Positions 24,537 through 33,258 are shown, counted from the first letter of the stretch. The stretch: 54,218 bases of DNA from an uncultured Acetobacteraceae bacterium (GCA_937902425.1 CALFNB010000490.1:1-54218); one strand, 5' to 3'. Notes: a model not told the origin generated them from the letters alone. Made by a program: numbers and translations.

Positions 24537-25216
24537 AGGACGCGCGCGACGACGTCTCCGCCGCGCGCCCCACCGCGGGCCCGCCGCGCCGGTTCCGCCC
24601 CGATCAGCGCATCGATCTCCTGGCGGATCCGGCCGCGGGCACGATGCAGCAGGACGCGCTGGTTCTCGGCGCTGATCTCCAGCACCGCGCAGGTTTCCTC
24701 GGCGTCGCGGCCTTCCACGTCGCGCAGCAGAATGACCGCCCGCTGACCGGCGGGCAGCCGGTCGATCGCCGCCTGAACACGATCCCAAAGCTGGCGGCCG
24801 CCGACGATGCGCTCCGGGTTCAGTTCGTCCCACAGCTTCGGGGCTTCCACCCAGTGGCCGTCGGGTTTGAACTCGGTGAGGGGTACGCCGCGCTCGGTGG
24901 GGAACGTGCCCTCCATCAGGAAATCCAGTCCGACGAGGCGGCCCTCCCGGGAGACCCGGGTGCGGGCGCGGTTCATGACGATGCTGAAAATCCAGGTCGC
25001 GAGGGTCGACCGTGCCTCGAAGCGGCCTACCCCCGCGTACACCGCCAGCCACGCATCCTGCACGACCTCCTCCGCCTGGGCGTGGCTGCCGATGATGGAC
25101 GCGGCGAAGCGGACCAGCGAGGCGTGGAACCGGCGGACCAGCAAGCGGTAGGCGGCGGCGTCACCTTGCCGCGAACGCGCGAGGAACCGCGGATCGTCGA
25201 ACTCGGTTGTACGCAT
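24470..25216 (-). CDS. ECF-type RNA polymerase sigma factor
   Basis: A 248-residue sigma-70 family protein. Region 2 is clear: SLVRFAASIIGSHAQAEEVVQDAWLAVYAGV, then FEARSTLATWIFSIVMNRARTRV. Region 4 follows at about 155-205 with LPAGQRAVILLRDVEG and ETCAVLEISAENQRVLLHRARGRI. Between them lies an unusually long linker (about 45 residues, DFLMEGTFPTERGVPLTEF). It directs RNA polymerase to an unidentified regulon. ATG 25216 gives MRTTEFDDPRFLARSRQGD. The C-terminal Arg/Gly-rich tail overlaps the convergent DoxX-like gene. A zinc-finger anti-sigma-like gene is divergent, 116 bp away. Confidence 0.9.
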   Translation of the reverse strand: MRTTEFDDPRFLARSRQGDAAAYRLLVRRFHASLVRFAASIIGSHAQAEEVVQDAWLAVYAGVGRFEARSTLATWIFSIVMNRARTRVSREGRLVGLDFLMEGTFPTERGVPLTEFKPDGHWVEAPKLWDELNPERIVGGRQLWDRVQAAIDRLPAGQRAVILLRDVEGRDAEETCAVLEISAENQRVLLHRARGRIRQEIDALIGAEPARRARGGARGGDVVARVLHGLANLLRPSRPVMMAMASAR

Positions 25217-25332
25217 CGGGCTCAGCTCCGGGCTCGCATGACCTGCCGGCGGGGCGATGATATGACACGCCGGGCAGGCGCTGCTAATATTCCCCATGAA
25301 CAGGATTTCCGCCCGAACCAAACGGGGACACC

Positions 25333-25566
25333 GTGCTGAAGTGCCGTGATTTCGCCGAGCTCGCGACGCCTTATCTGGAGGGCGCGCTGCCACTGACGAC
25401 CCGGCTCGCGGCATGGTGTCATTTACGGCTGTGTGAGGCCTGCCGGAACTATCTCGATCAAGTACGCCGCACGATCCGTCTTCTGGGCTCCGGGCCGCCG
25501 CCGCCTCCGCCGGAAAACGAGAGTGAAATCATGGCGTTGCTGGCGGCTGCTCAGCGCGACCGATAG
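25333..25566 (+). CDS. Small zinc-finger (zf-HC2) putative anti-sigma protein
   Basis: A 77-residue protein whose N-terminal half matches the zf-HC2 anti-sigma zinc-binding domain: MLKCRDFAELATPYLEGALP, then WCHLRLCEACRNYLDQ, with the H-x3-C-x2-C cluster. No transmembrane helix follows; the C-terminus is Pro-rich and soluble. Such proteins sequester ECF sigma factors and sense redox changes through zinc. The start is GTG at 25333 with GGGGACA upstream. It is divergent from the sigma gene rather than downstream in the same operon, so cognate pairing is likely by position but not proven. Confidence 0.75.
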   Translation: MLKCRDFAELATPYLEGALPLTTRLAAWCHLRLCEACRNYLDQVRRTIRLLGSGPPPPPPENESEIMALLAAAQRDR

Positions 25567-26140
25567 AACCGCGCGGTTATTTCGCATTTGCTGGTTTTTG
25601 TGGCAGCGCGATATGTTAGTGATATTAACTATTTTGTTAACTTTTTCTTAATCATGCACCTGTAGGTTGAATGAGCCGCGAATCGGCACGAAATGATAAC
25701 GTCTTCGATCCTTGGAAAGGACACGGGACGCGGCTTGGCGACCACGTCATACCTGATCCGGCGGACCGGCGGTCCGTGCGACTTGTCCACAGAAATGCAT
25801 GTGCCTACCATCAAAAATTGTTGAACTCGCGCGGAGCGCTCCGCACTATGCTCAACTTTCCGGGCCAGACTCGGGGGCACGGGCCGATTCGGCCCCCGCA
25901 TGTCGGGAAAAAGCCGCACGGCGCGGTGAATTGTTCATAACCCCTCGGCTACGGGGAATGCTTCATGGCCAGGCACGTTGCATGAATTCGTTAGCGAAAG
26001 TCCGACCTTCACGAAGATTCTTTCACATAGGAAGCCATCGGTACGCTACGTTAGCCCGAGTCTTGCATGGGGTGGAAAAGCCTCAACCTCGCACGGGGCG
26101 GTGTAGCTTGACCCTGGGTGTAGCTTGACCCTGTTAGCAA
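25567..26140. other. 574-bp non-coding region upstream of prkA, AT-rich at its left end
   Basis: No frame here has a ribosome site or a recognisable protein. About 25578-25665 is markedly AT-rich for this genome, with two GTTAAC/TTAAC motifs separated by TATTTTG. The remainder is GC-normal with a CGGACCGGCGGTCCG palindrome near 25763-25777. A 17-bp tandem duplication abuts the prkA start. The region probably holds the prkA promoter and a long 5' leader, or an unannotated small RNA. Confidence 0.45.
26100..26133. repeat. 17-bp perfect tandem duplication at the prkA start
   Basis: GGTGTAGCTTGACCCTG occurs twice in a row, ending 7 bp before the prkA ATG. Each copy contains TTGACC, but both lie too close to the start to be a -35 box for a normal leadered mRNA. 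Confidence 0.85.
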
Positions 26141-28099
26141 ATGGAGCGGCCAGTGCAGACCGTTGAAGATATCTTTTCAGTATACGCCCGCGGCTACGAC
26201 CAACACCGCGAGGGCGAGATGACGCTGCCCGAATTTCTCGAGGCCTGCCGCGACAACCCGATGATGTACGCCACCGCCACCGAGCGGCTGTTGGCCGCCA
26301 TCGGGGAGCCGGTGATGGTGGACACCTCCAAAGATGCCCGATTGGGCCGGATCTTCATGAACCGGACGATCCGGATGTATCCGGCGTTCAGCGAGTTCTA
26401 CGGCATGGAGGAGACGATCGAGCGGATCGTCGGCTTCCTCCGCCACGCCGCCCAAGGCCTGGAAGAACGCAAGCAGATCATGTACTTGCTCGGCCCCGTA
26501 GGCGGCGGCAAGTCGTCGCTGGCGGAGCGGCTGAAGGCGTTGATGGAAACCCATCCGATCTACGTCCTGAAGGCCGGCGATGACCTGAGCCCGGTGTTCG
26601 AAAGCCCGCTTGGACTGTTCGATCCGGAGCGCATGGGTGGGCTGCTGGAGGAACGCTACGCCATCCCGCGGCGGCGGCTGAACGGCCTGATGAGTCCGTG
26701 GTGCCTGAAGCGGCTTGACGAGTTCAACGGCGATATCTCAAAATTCCGGGTGCAGAAGCTGCTGCCATCGCGGCTGCGCCAGATCGGCATCTCGAAGACC
26801 GAGCCGGGCGACGAAAATAACCAGGACATCTCCTCCCTGGTGGGCAAGGTCGACATTCGCAAGCTGGAGATGCACGCGCAGAATGACCCGGACGCTTACA
26901 GCTATTCCGGCGGCCTCAATCGCGCCAACCAGGGACTGCTCGAGTTCGTCGAGATGTTCAAGGCGCCGATCAAGATGCTGCATCCGCTGCTGACGGCGAC
27001 GCAGGAGGGCAACTACATCGGCACCGAGAACATCGGCGCCATTCCGTTCTCCGGCATCGTGCTGGCTCACTCCAACGAGTCGGAGTGGCAGACGTTCAAG
27101 AACAATCGCAACAATGAAGCGTTTATCGATCGGATCTACGTCATCAAGGTGCCGTATTGCCTGCGGGTGACCGAGGAGCAGAAGATCTACGAGAAGCTGG
27201 TGTCCCGCTCCGAACTGGGTGATGCGGCCTGCGCCCCGGCGACGTTCGAGATGTTGGCGCGCTTCACCGTGTTGTCGCGGCTGAAGCGGCATGAGAACTC
27301 GACCATCTTCGCGAAAATGCGGGTTTATGACGGCGAGAGCCTGAAAGAGACCGATCCGCGCGCGCGGAGCCTGCAGGAGTATAAGGATGCCGCTGGTGTC
27401 GAGGAGGGCATGGATGGCGCCTCGACTCGGTTCGCCTTCAAGGTGCTGGCGGCGACATTCAATCACGACACGACGGAGATCGCCGCCGACCCGGTGCATT
27501 TAATGTATGTGCTGGAACAGTCGATCCGCCGCGACCAACTGCCGCAGGATACCGAAAAGCGCTATCTTGAGTTCATCAAGGCCGAACTCGCCCCGCGCTA
27601 CGCGGAGTTCATCGGCAATGAAATCCAGAAGGCGTATCTGGAATCGTATCACGACTACGGGCAGAATCTGTTCGACCGCTACGTATCCTATGCCGACGCC
27701 TGGATCGAGGATATCGACTTTAAGGATCCGGATACCGGGCAGTTGCTCAACCGCGAGTTGCTCAATCAGGAGCTGACCAAGGTTGAGAAGCCCGCCGGCA
27801 TCGCCAATCCGAAAGATTTTCGGAATGAAGTGGTGAAGTTCAGCCTGCGTGCTCGCGCCAACAACGCCGGCAGGAACCCGAACTGGACCAGCTATGAGAA
27901 AATCCGCGAGGTGATCGAGAAGCGGATGTTCAGCCAGGTCGAGGAATTGCTGCCGGTCATCAGCTTCGGCTCGAAGAAAGATGGCGATACCGAAAAGAAG
28001 CACACCGAGTTCGTAAACCGCATGATGACCCGCGGCTACACGGAACGTCAGGTGCGCCGGCTGGTCGAATGGTATATGCGGGTGAAGCAGGCGGGGTAA
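26141..28099 (+). CDS. prkA: PrkA family serine protein kinase (AAA+)
   Basis: A 652-residue PrkA protein. It has an N-terminal AAA+ domain with Walker A GPVGGGKS (K124) in IMYLLGPVGGGKSSLAERLK, the conserved PMYATATERLLAAIGEP-like start, and FIDRIYVIKVPYCLRVTEEQKIYEKL. The C-terminal PrkA domain has the NEAFIDR and GMDGASTRFAFKVL blocks. PrkA phosphorylates Ser/Thr targets in stress and starvation and is normally encoded with YeaH and SpoVR, as here. Start choice is open: ATG 26141 has no Shine-Dalgarno, whereas GTG 26153 has GGAG 6 bp upstream and would remove four residues. Confidence 0.95.
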   Translation: MERPVQTVEDIFSVYARGYDQHREGEMTLPEFLEACRDNPMMYATATERLLAAIGEPVMVDTSKDARLGRIFMNRTIRMYPAFSEFYGMEETIERIVGFLRHAAQGLEERKQIMYLLGPVGGGKSSLAERLKALMETHPIYVLKAGDDLSPVFESPLGLFDPERMGGLLEERYAIPRRRLNGLMSPWCLKRLDEFNGDISKFRVQKLLPSRLRQIGISKTEPGDENNQDISSLVGKVDIRKLEMHAQNDPDAYSYSGGLNRANQGLLEFVEMFKAPIKMLHPLLTATQEGNYIGTENIGAIPFSGIVLAHSNESEWQTFKNNRNNEAFIDRIYVIKVPYCLRVTEEQKIYEKLVSRSELGDAACAPATFEMLARFTVLSRLKRHENSTIFAKMRVYDGESLKETDPRARSLQEYKDAAGVEEGMDGASTRFAFKVLAATFNHDTTEIAADPVHLMYVLEQSIRRDQLPQDTEKRYLEFIKAELAPRYAEFIGNEIQKAYLESYHDYGQNLFDRYVSYADAWIEDIDFKDPDTGQLLNRELLNQELTKVEKPAGIANPKDFRNEVVKFSLRARANNAGRNPNWTSYEKIREVIEKRMFSQVEELLPVISFGSKKDGDTEKKHTEFVNRMMTRGYTERQVRRLVEWYMRVKQAG

Positions 28100-28142
28100 T
28101 CCAGGATGACGCTCGCCGACGAACCTCTAATGGTCACCTGAT

Positions 28143-29447
28143 ATGCATATTGTCGACCGCCGACTTAATCCGAGCGGAAAAAACCTCGCCAACCGGCAGC
28201 GTTTCATGCGGCGGGCGAAATCGCAGATCCGAAAGGCGGTGCATGAAAGTACCGCCAAGGGAAGCATCAAGGACGCGGACGACGGCGGCGAGGTCGTCCT
28301 CCCGGCTCAGGGTGTGCATGAACCACAGTTTCGGCGGAGTTCGCACGGCGGACTCCGCGATCACCTGCTGCCGGGCAACAAGGAATATGTGACCGGCGAC
28401 ACCATCCCGCGTCCGCGCGGTGGTGACGGCGGTGGCGGTTCCGAAGGCAGCCCCGATGGCGAGGGGGAAGATGATTTCCGTTTTGCCCTGTCGCGGGATG
28501 AGTTCGTCGACCTGTTCCTGGAAGACCTGGAGCTGCCGGATCTCGCGAAACGCAAAGTCGCGACGATGGAATCGGTCACCTGGCACCGCGCCGGTTATTC
28601 GGTGACCGGATCGCCGGCCAACCTCGCGTTGAACCGGACCGTGCGCAACTCGCTGTCGCGCCGGATCGCGCTGAAACGGCCGAAGCCGGAGGAACTCGAG
28701 GCGTTGCGCGCGGAAATCGCGGCGCTCGAAGGGCAGCCCGAACACGAGAAACGTGTGGAGGAACTGAAAGCCGAACTCGCACGGAAGGAACGGCGGACCG
28801 GCCTGATCCCTTACATCGATCCGCTGGACGTGCGTTACAAACGCTTCGATCCGATCCCGCGGCCGGTCGCGCAGGCGGTGATGTTCTGCCTGATGGACGT
28901 CTCCGGCTCGATGACCGAGCACATGAAAGACCTCGCCAAGCGGTTCTACATCCTGCTCTATATCTTTCTGAAACGCCGCTACAAGAATGTCGACGTGGTG
29001 TTCATCCGCCATACACATGAAGCGTCCGAGGTTGACGAGGACACGTTCTTCAACAGCCCGGAAACCGGCGGCACCGTGGTGTCCACCGCGCTTGAGGAAA
29101 TGGCGAAGGTGGTGGCGGAGCGCTACGATCCGGACGCCTGGAACATTTACGCCGCGCAGGCATCCGATGGCGACAACACCGCGAGCGACAACGACCGGAC
29201 CTCCGGTCTGCTGACCAAAGACATCCTGCCGATCTGCCAGTACTACGCGTATCTGGAGGTCGGTCGTGATGCGGAGCATTTTCCGCCCGGCTTCATCCGC
29301 CGCGACAGCGACCTGTGGCAAACCTACACCGGCCTGATCAAAGGCGGAGCCCCGATGGCGATGCGGAAAGTCGGGCACCGGCGCGATATCTACCCGGTGT
29401 TCCGTGAATTGTTCGCCAAGAAAACCGGCGTGGAGGTTGAGGCATGA
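28143..29447 (+). CDS. yeaH: YeaH/YhbH family protein (DUF444, VWA-like)
   Basis: A 434-residue DUF444 protein. The basic N-terminus (MHIVDRRLNPSGKNLANRQR) and a Gly-rich linker near residue 95-105 (RGGDGGGGSEGS) precede a von Willebrand A-like domain with a MIDAS motif DVSGSM at 252-257 in VMFCLMDVSGSMTEHMKD. QASDGDNTASDN and YAYLEVGR follow. It lies 43 bp after prkA and overlaps spoVR by 4 bp (ATGA), so translation is coupled. The role, known only by association, is with the PrkA kinase stress module. Confidence 0.93.
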   Translation: MHIVDRRLNPSGKNLANRQRFMRRAKSQIRKAVHESTAKGSIKDADDGGEVVLPAQGVHEPQFRRSSHGGLRDHLLPGNKEYVTGDTIPRPRGGDGGGGSEGSPDGEGEDDFRFALSRDEFVDLFLEDLELPDLAKRKVATMESVTWHRAGYSVTGSPANLALNRTVRNSLSRRIALKRPKPEELEALRAEIAALEGQPEHEKRVEELKAELARKERRTGLIPYIDPLDVRYKRFDPIPRPVAQAVMFCLMDVSGSMTEHMKDLAKRFYILLYIFLKRRYKNVDVVFIRHTHEASEVDEDTFFNSPETGGTVVSTALEEMAKVVAERYDPDAWNIYAAQASDGDNTASDNDRTSGLLTKDILPICQYYAYLEVGRDAEHFPPGFIRRDSDLWQTYTGLIKGGAPMAMRKVGHRRDIYPVFRELFAKKTGVEVEA

Positions 29448-31006
29448 GCGTCGCGATCAAATCCGACCGCCTGTTGTTCAACACCGCTGATTGGGATTTC
29501 GCCACCATCCAGCGCATCAACGACGCGGTGGAGGAGATCGCGGTCAACGAACTTGGCCTTAACGTCTACCCAAACCAGATCGAGGTGATCAGCACCGAGC
29601 AGATGCTCGATGCCTATTCCTCCATCGGGATGCCACTGTTCTACAAACATTGGTCATTTGGCAAGCAATTCGCGCGAAATGAGGCACTTTATCGCGCCGG
29701 AATGCAGGGTCTCGCGTACGAGATCGTCATCAATTCGAATCCGGTCATCAGCTATATCATGGAGGAAAATACCGCAACGATGCAGGCGCTGGTGATCGCG
29801 CACGCGGCTTATGGGCATAACCATTTTTTCAAGAACAACTACGTTTTCAAACAGTGGACCGACGCGGACGGCATCCTTGATTATCTGGAATTCGCCCGCG
29901 ATTACGTGATGAAATGCGAGGAACAGCACGGCGCGACCGAGGTCGAACGTCTGCTCGACGCGGCGCACGCGCTCATGAGCCACGGTATTCACAAATATCC
30001 GCGGCGGCGGACGACCGATCTGCGCACCGAGGAAAAGCGCGAGCGGGAACGGCGCGAGCACGATGAGCGCGTGTTCAACGATTTATGGCGCACCGTGCCG
30101 GGCAACGATGGCGGCCGGCATGATCCGACCGCGCTGGAACGCCGGCGCGCGCTGCTGGAACTGCCGCAGGAGAACATCCTCTATTTCCTGGAAAAGACCG
30201 GGCCGCGGTTGCAGGCCTGGCAGCGCGAACTGCTGCGCATCGTGCGGATCATCTCGCAGTACTTCTATCCGCAGACACAGACCAAGGTGATGAACGAAGG
30301 CTGCGCCACCTACGTGCACTATCAGATCATGAACCGGCTGCACGAGAAGGGCATGATCAACGACGGCGCGTTGATGGAGTTCCTCCGCTCCCACACCAAT
30401 GTCGTGTTCCAGCCGGACTTCGACGATCCGCGCTACTCGGGGTTCAATCCTTACGCGCTCGGGTTCGCGATGATGAAGGACATCGAGCGGATTTGTAACG
30501 AGCCCACGGCGGAGGACCACGAGTATTTCGCCGCCATCGCCGGCTGCCGCGATCATATGAATGTGCTGAAGGACGTCTGGGCCAATTACCGCGACGAGAG
30601 CTTCATCCTGCAATACCTGAGCCCTCGGCTGACACGGCATTTCGGGCTGTTCCACGTGACCGACGACGCCGAGGACCCGCATCTGAAGGTCGAGGCGATC
30701 CATGACGAACGCGGCTATCGCGCGATCAAGCGGGCGCTGGCCCGGCATTACGATCCGGCCTACTTCACGCCGGATATCCAGGTGGTGGACGTCAACCTCG
30801 CGGGCGACCGCAAACTGATCGTCCAGCACCGCGCGATGAACCGGATCCTGCTGGAGGAGAAGGACGCGCGCATGGTGCTGCAGCACATCGCCGATCTTTG
30901 GGGCTACGACGTGGTGATGACGGAGATCGATCCGGACACCGATGCGGTATTGAAGGACCATAAGGCACAGGCGCGGCCGGGGATTGTTCCGCTGGAAGGG
31001 CCGTAA
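29444..31006 (+). CDS. SpoVR family protein
   Basis: A 520-residue SpoVR/YcgB protein. Typical blocks are the start LFNTADWDFATIQRINDAVE, QMLDAYSSIGMPLFYKHWSFGK, SYIMEENTATMQALVIAHAAYGHNHFFKNN, RIISQYFYPQTQTKVMNEGCATYVHY and NPYALGFAMMKDIERIC. Despite the sporulation name the family is widespread in non-sporulating bacteria, where it is co-expressed with prkA and yeaH under stress. Its ATG overlaps the yeaH stop. It ends the three-gene operon; a hairpin without T-run follows at 31031. Confidence 0.95.
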   Translation: MSVAIKSDRLLFNTADWDFATIQRINDAVEEIAVNELGLNVYPNQIEVISTEQMLDAYSSIGMPLFYKHWSFGKQFARNEALYRAGMQGLAYEIVINSNPVISYIMEENTATMQALVIAHAAYGHNHFFKNNYVFKQWTDADGILDYLEFARDYVMKCEEQHGATEVERLLDAAHALMSHGIHKYPRRRTTDLRTEEKRERERREHDERVFNDLWRTVPGNDGGRHDPTALERRRALLELPQENILYFLEKTGPRLQAWQRELLRIVRIISQYFYPQTQTKVMNEGCATYVHYQIMNRLHEKGMINDGALMEFLRSHTNVVFQPDFDDPRYSGFNPYALGFAMMKDIERICNEPTAEDHEYFAAIAGCRDHMNVLKDVWANYRDESFILQYLSPRLTRHFGLFHVTDDAEDPHLKVEAIHDERGYRAIKRALARHYDPAYFTPDIQVVDVNLAGDRKLIVQHRAMNRILLEEKDARMVLQHIADLWGYDVVMTEIDPDTDAVLKDHKAQARPGIVPLEGP

Positions 31007-31030
31007 GGGACGGCCTGCTCCTCCGCCGTT

Positions 31031-31055
31031 ATCCTCGGGTTTCGACCCCGAGGAT
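31031..31055. terminator. Hairpin after spoVR
   Basis: ATCCTCGGG-TTTCGAC-CCCGAGGAT is a perfect 9-bp stem 24 bp after the spoVR stop. A third copy of the arm (TCCTCGGG) follows at 31063. No T-run follows, so it may be a Rho-dependent or mRNA 3'-stabilising structure. Confidence 0.55.
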
Positions 31056-31110
31056 GCGTGCGTCCTCGGGTCAGGACCGACCACGAAGGTTTTGGAGCCG
31101 GGCATATATC

Positions 31111-31140
31111 GTCATGGCCCAGATGATCTGGGTCCATGAC
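31111..31140. repeat. REP-like extragenic palindrome
   Basis: GTCATGGCCCAG-ATGAT-CTGGGTCCATGAC is an inverted repeat with a single extra T in the right arm. It shares the GTCATGGCC end with elements at 41323 and 48056. It lies between the convergent spoVR and 2-hydroxyacid dehydrogenase genes. Confidence 0.65.
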
Positions 31141-31166
31141 GGAATGGGGGATGCGACGCCGACGCG

Positions 31167-32162
31167 TTACTTCTTCAGCACCTCCGGATTGGTGACGCGC
31201 ACCGGCGTCCCGTCCATGAACGCCAAAGCGTTCTCGATCATCTGCGGATAGAAACCGTCCCAGGTCTCCTTCACCCCATAACCCATGTGCGGCATCAACA
31301 CCGTGTTGGATAACCGGCGCAGCGGGTGATCCACGGGCGACGGCTCTTTGTCGTACACATCCAGAGCGGCGATGATTCGGTTATCCTGCAACGCGGCCAG
31401 CATCGCCTCTTCGTCGACGATCGGACCGCGCGACGTGTTGATCAGGATCGCGCCCTGTTTCATCAGGGCGATGTCCGCCGTCCCGATCAGTCCGCGGCTG
31501 CGCGGCGACAACACCAGATGGATCGAAATTGCATCGGAATCGTGCATCAGGTCCTGCTTCGAGACCAGTGTGACGCCGACTTCCTTGCAGCGCTCAGCCG
31601 TCAGGTTCTGGCTCCAGGCGATCACGTTCATCCGCAACGCGAGGCAATATCGCGCCATATAGCCGCCCAACCGGCCGAGACCGACGATCCCCATGGTTTT
31701 TCCGGCGAGGCCAATCCCGACCGGCACGCCCATCTGGAACAACTCGTGCCGCATATTTTCGTCGCCCTTCGGAATGCCGCGCGCCGCCGCGAGCAGCAGA
31801 CCAAGCGCCAGTTCCGCGGTCGCCGAATCAGAATAGCCGCCGCCTTGCGTATTGCTCACGACAATGCCGCGCGCCGTGCAGGCCGGCGTATCGAGCGACG
31901 CGTTGCGCGCCCCGGTCATCCCCAGCATCCGCAGTTTCGGCAAGCGGTTGATCAGCGAACCTGGCAACGGCGTGCGCTCCCGCATCGACAGGACGATGTC
32001 AAAGTCCGCGAGTTGCGCCGCGGCGTCGTCCTCATCGCTGAACGCGTCCTGGAAAATCGTGACGTCGGCGCGCGATTCCAGCTCAAACCAGTCAGCGCTC
32101 TGCCGCGCCACACCCTGCCAGTCGTCCAGCACCGCGACTTTGGTTTTGTTGCCGCCGCTCAT
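31167..32162 (-). CDS. D-2-hydroxyacid dehydrogenase family protein
   Basis: A 331-residue NAD-dependent D-2-hydroxyacid dehydrogenase. The nucleotide loop is GIVGLGRLGGYMARY. Active-site elements are LINTSRGPIVDEEAML (Arg), a Glu near AALDVYDKEPSP, and the catalytic His in LMPHMGYGVKE. The His is followed by MGYG rather than the common IGG/LGG. The N-terminus KVAVLDDWQGVARQ is typical of a PhoD/SerA-like subgroup. GAGGAGGGAT precedes ATG 32162. It would interconvert a 2-oxo and a D-2-hydroxy acid, or reduce glyoxylate. It is divergent from the 3-hydroxyacyl-CoA dehydrogenase gene. Confidence 0.9.
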   Translation of the reverse strand: MSGGNKTKVAVLDDWQGVARQSADWFELESRADVTIFQDAFSDEDDAAAQLADFDIVLSMRERTPLPGSLINRLPKLRMLGMTGARNASLDTPACTARGIVVSNTQGGGYSDSATAELALGLLLAAARGIPKGDENMRHELFQMGVPVGIGLAGKTMGIVGLGRLGGYMARYCLALRMNVIAWSQNLTAERCKEVGVTLVSKQDLMHDSDAISIHLVLSPRSRGLIGTADIALMKQGAILINTSRGPIVDEEAMLAALQDNRIIAALDVYDKEPSPVDHPLRRLSNTVLMPHMGYGVKETWDGFYPQMIENALAFMDGTPVRVTNPEVLKK

Positions 32163-32220
32163 GCATCCCTCCTCGGTTTCGCCGCACCGTGGCGCGACCG
32201 CTGCCGCGTGACAAGAGGCC

Positions 32221-32271
32221 GTGTCTGGCCCCCGGTGTCTGGGCTCCGGGTGTCTGGCCCCGGGTGTCTGG
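32221..32271. repeat. Four-copy short tandem repeat (14-15 bp period)
   Basis: GTGTCTGG recurs at 32221, 32235, 32250 and 32264 with degenerate CCCCGG/GCTCCGG spacers, in the gap between two divergent dehydrogenase genes. It could vary in copy number and affect either promoter. Confidence 0.8.
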
Positions 32272-32322
32272 ATCATCACCGCCCAAATGCTATCATCGCT
32301 GCATTCCGCGGGAGTTCGTCGC

Positions 32323-33258
32323 ATGACCAAAGTCGCCGTCATCGGAGCCGGCCTGATCGGCCGCTCCTGGGCCATCGTTTTCGCCCGTGCCGGATTTTCG
32401 GTGAACCTCTGGGATCCGTTTCCGCGGCAGACCGCCGCCGCGATGACGTTCATCGCCGAGCGGCTACCGGAATTGCGTCATGCAAGCCTGCTGGCGGACG
32501 AACCGGACGTCGTTCTCGCCCGTATCACGCCGTTGCCATCGATGTGGGAGGCGGTAAAGGACGTTGTCCACGTGCAGGAAAACGGCCCCGAGCAGGTTTC
32601 GGCGAAGCAGGCGTTGTTCGCGGAACTGGATCGCGCGGCGAAACCGGACGTGGTGCTGGCCAGTTCAACCAGCGGCATTCCCGCCAGCGTGTTCACCGAA
32701 ACATTGAAGCATCGCGAGCGCTGTCTGGTCGCGCATCCGGTAAACCCGCCTTACCTCGTGCCGCTGGTGGAGCTTTGCCCAGCGCCGTGGACGGACGCGG
32801 GAGTGGTGGAGCGGACGAGGGATTTGATGCATCGCGCGGGTCAGGTGCCGGCGACGGTGAAGAAGGAAATGGACGGGTTCGCGCTGAACCGGCTGCAAGG
32901 CGCGCTGCTGGCCGAGGCGTTTCGTCTGCTCGCCGATGACGTGATTTCGCCGGCCGATCTCGATGCGCTGGTGAAACACGGGCTCGGCTTGCGGTGGAGT
33001 TTCATGGGACCGCTGGAAACGATCGACCTCAACGCGCCGGGCGGGCTGAAGGATTACTGCGAGCGCTATGGGCCGCTTTACGCGAAGCTGCAGGAACAGG
33101 CGGTGCCGCTGAAATGGGATGCGGCACTGGTCAATCGGCTGCACGAGGCGCGCCGCGAAGAGTTGCCGTTGAACATGGCACCGGTCCGGCAGGAGTGGCG
33201 CGACCGGCGGTTGATGGCGTTGCTGGCCCATAAGGCCGGACAACCGGATCGCAGTTGA
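32323..33258 (+). CDS. 3-hydroxyacyl-CoA dehydrogenase family protein
   Basis: A 311-residue protein with an N-terminal NAD Rossmann loop KVAVIGAGLIGRSWAIVFARAGF. LASSTSGIPASVF and CLVAHPVNPPYLVPLVELCP carry the catalytic Ser/His region (the HP.NPP motif), and a C-terminal 3HCDH domain has GFALNRLQGALLAEAFRLL. Single-domain enzymes of this length include L-gulonate 3-dehydrogenase (lambda-crystallin-like) and carnitine 3-dehydrogenase, which share the NPPYLVPLVE motif; beta-oxidation FadB-type enzymes are larger. GGGAG precedes ATG 32323. It lies 85 bp upstream of the dioxygenase array, on the same strand. Confidence 0.88.
   Translation: MTKVAVIGAGLIGRSWAIVFARAGFSVNLWDPFPRQTAAAMTFIAERLPELRHASLLADEPDVVLARITPLPSMWEAVKDVVHVQENGPEQVSAKQALFAELDRAAKPDVVLASSTSGIPASVFTETLKHRERCLVAHPVNPPYLVPLVELCPAPWTDAGVVERTRDLMHRAGQVPATVKKEMDGFALNRLQGALLAEAFRLLADDVISPADLDALVKHGLGLRWSFMGPLETIDLNAPGGLKDYCERYGPLYAKLQEQAVPLKWDAALVNRLHEARREELPLNMAPVRQEWRDRRLMALLAHKAGQPDRS

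Noticed and set aside
26029-26053. GGAAG...CGTT as an EcfG-type general stress promoter for prkA
   Set aside because: The spacer is about 14 bp rather than 16-17 and the -35 core is not GGAAC.
25671-26128. Small plus-strand open frames in the gap before prkA (about 89 and 109 codons)
   Set aside because: No Shine-Dalgarno, no recognisable protein sequence, and codon composition unlike the real genes.
31326-32939. 537-residue plus-strand frame through the 2-hydroxyacid dehydrogenase and into the next gene
   Set aside because: It overlaps two well-supported genes, and its composition (Arg, Gln, His) is that of an antisense shadow.
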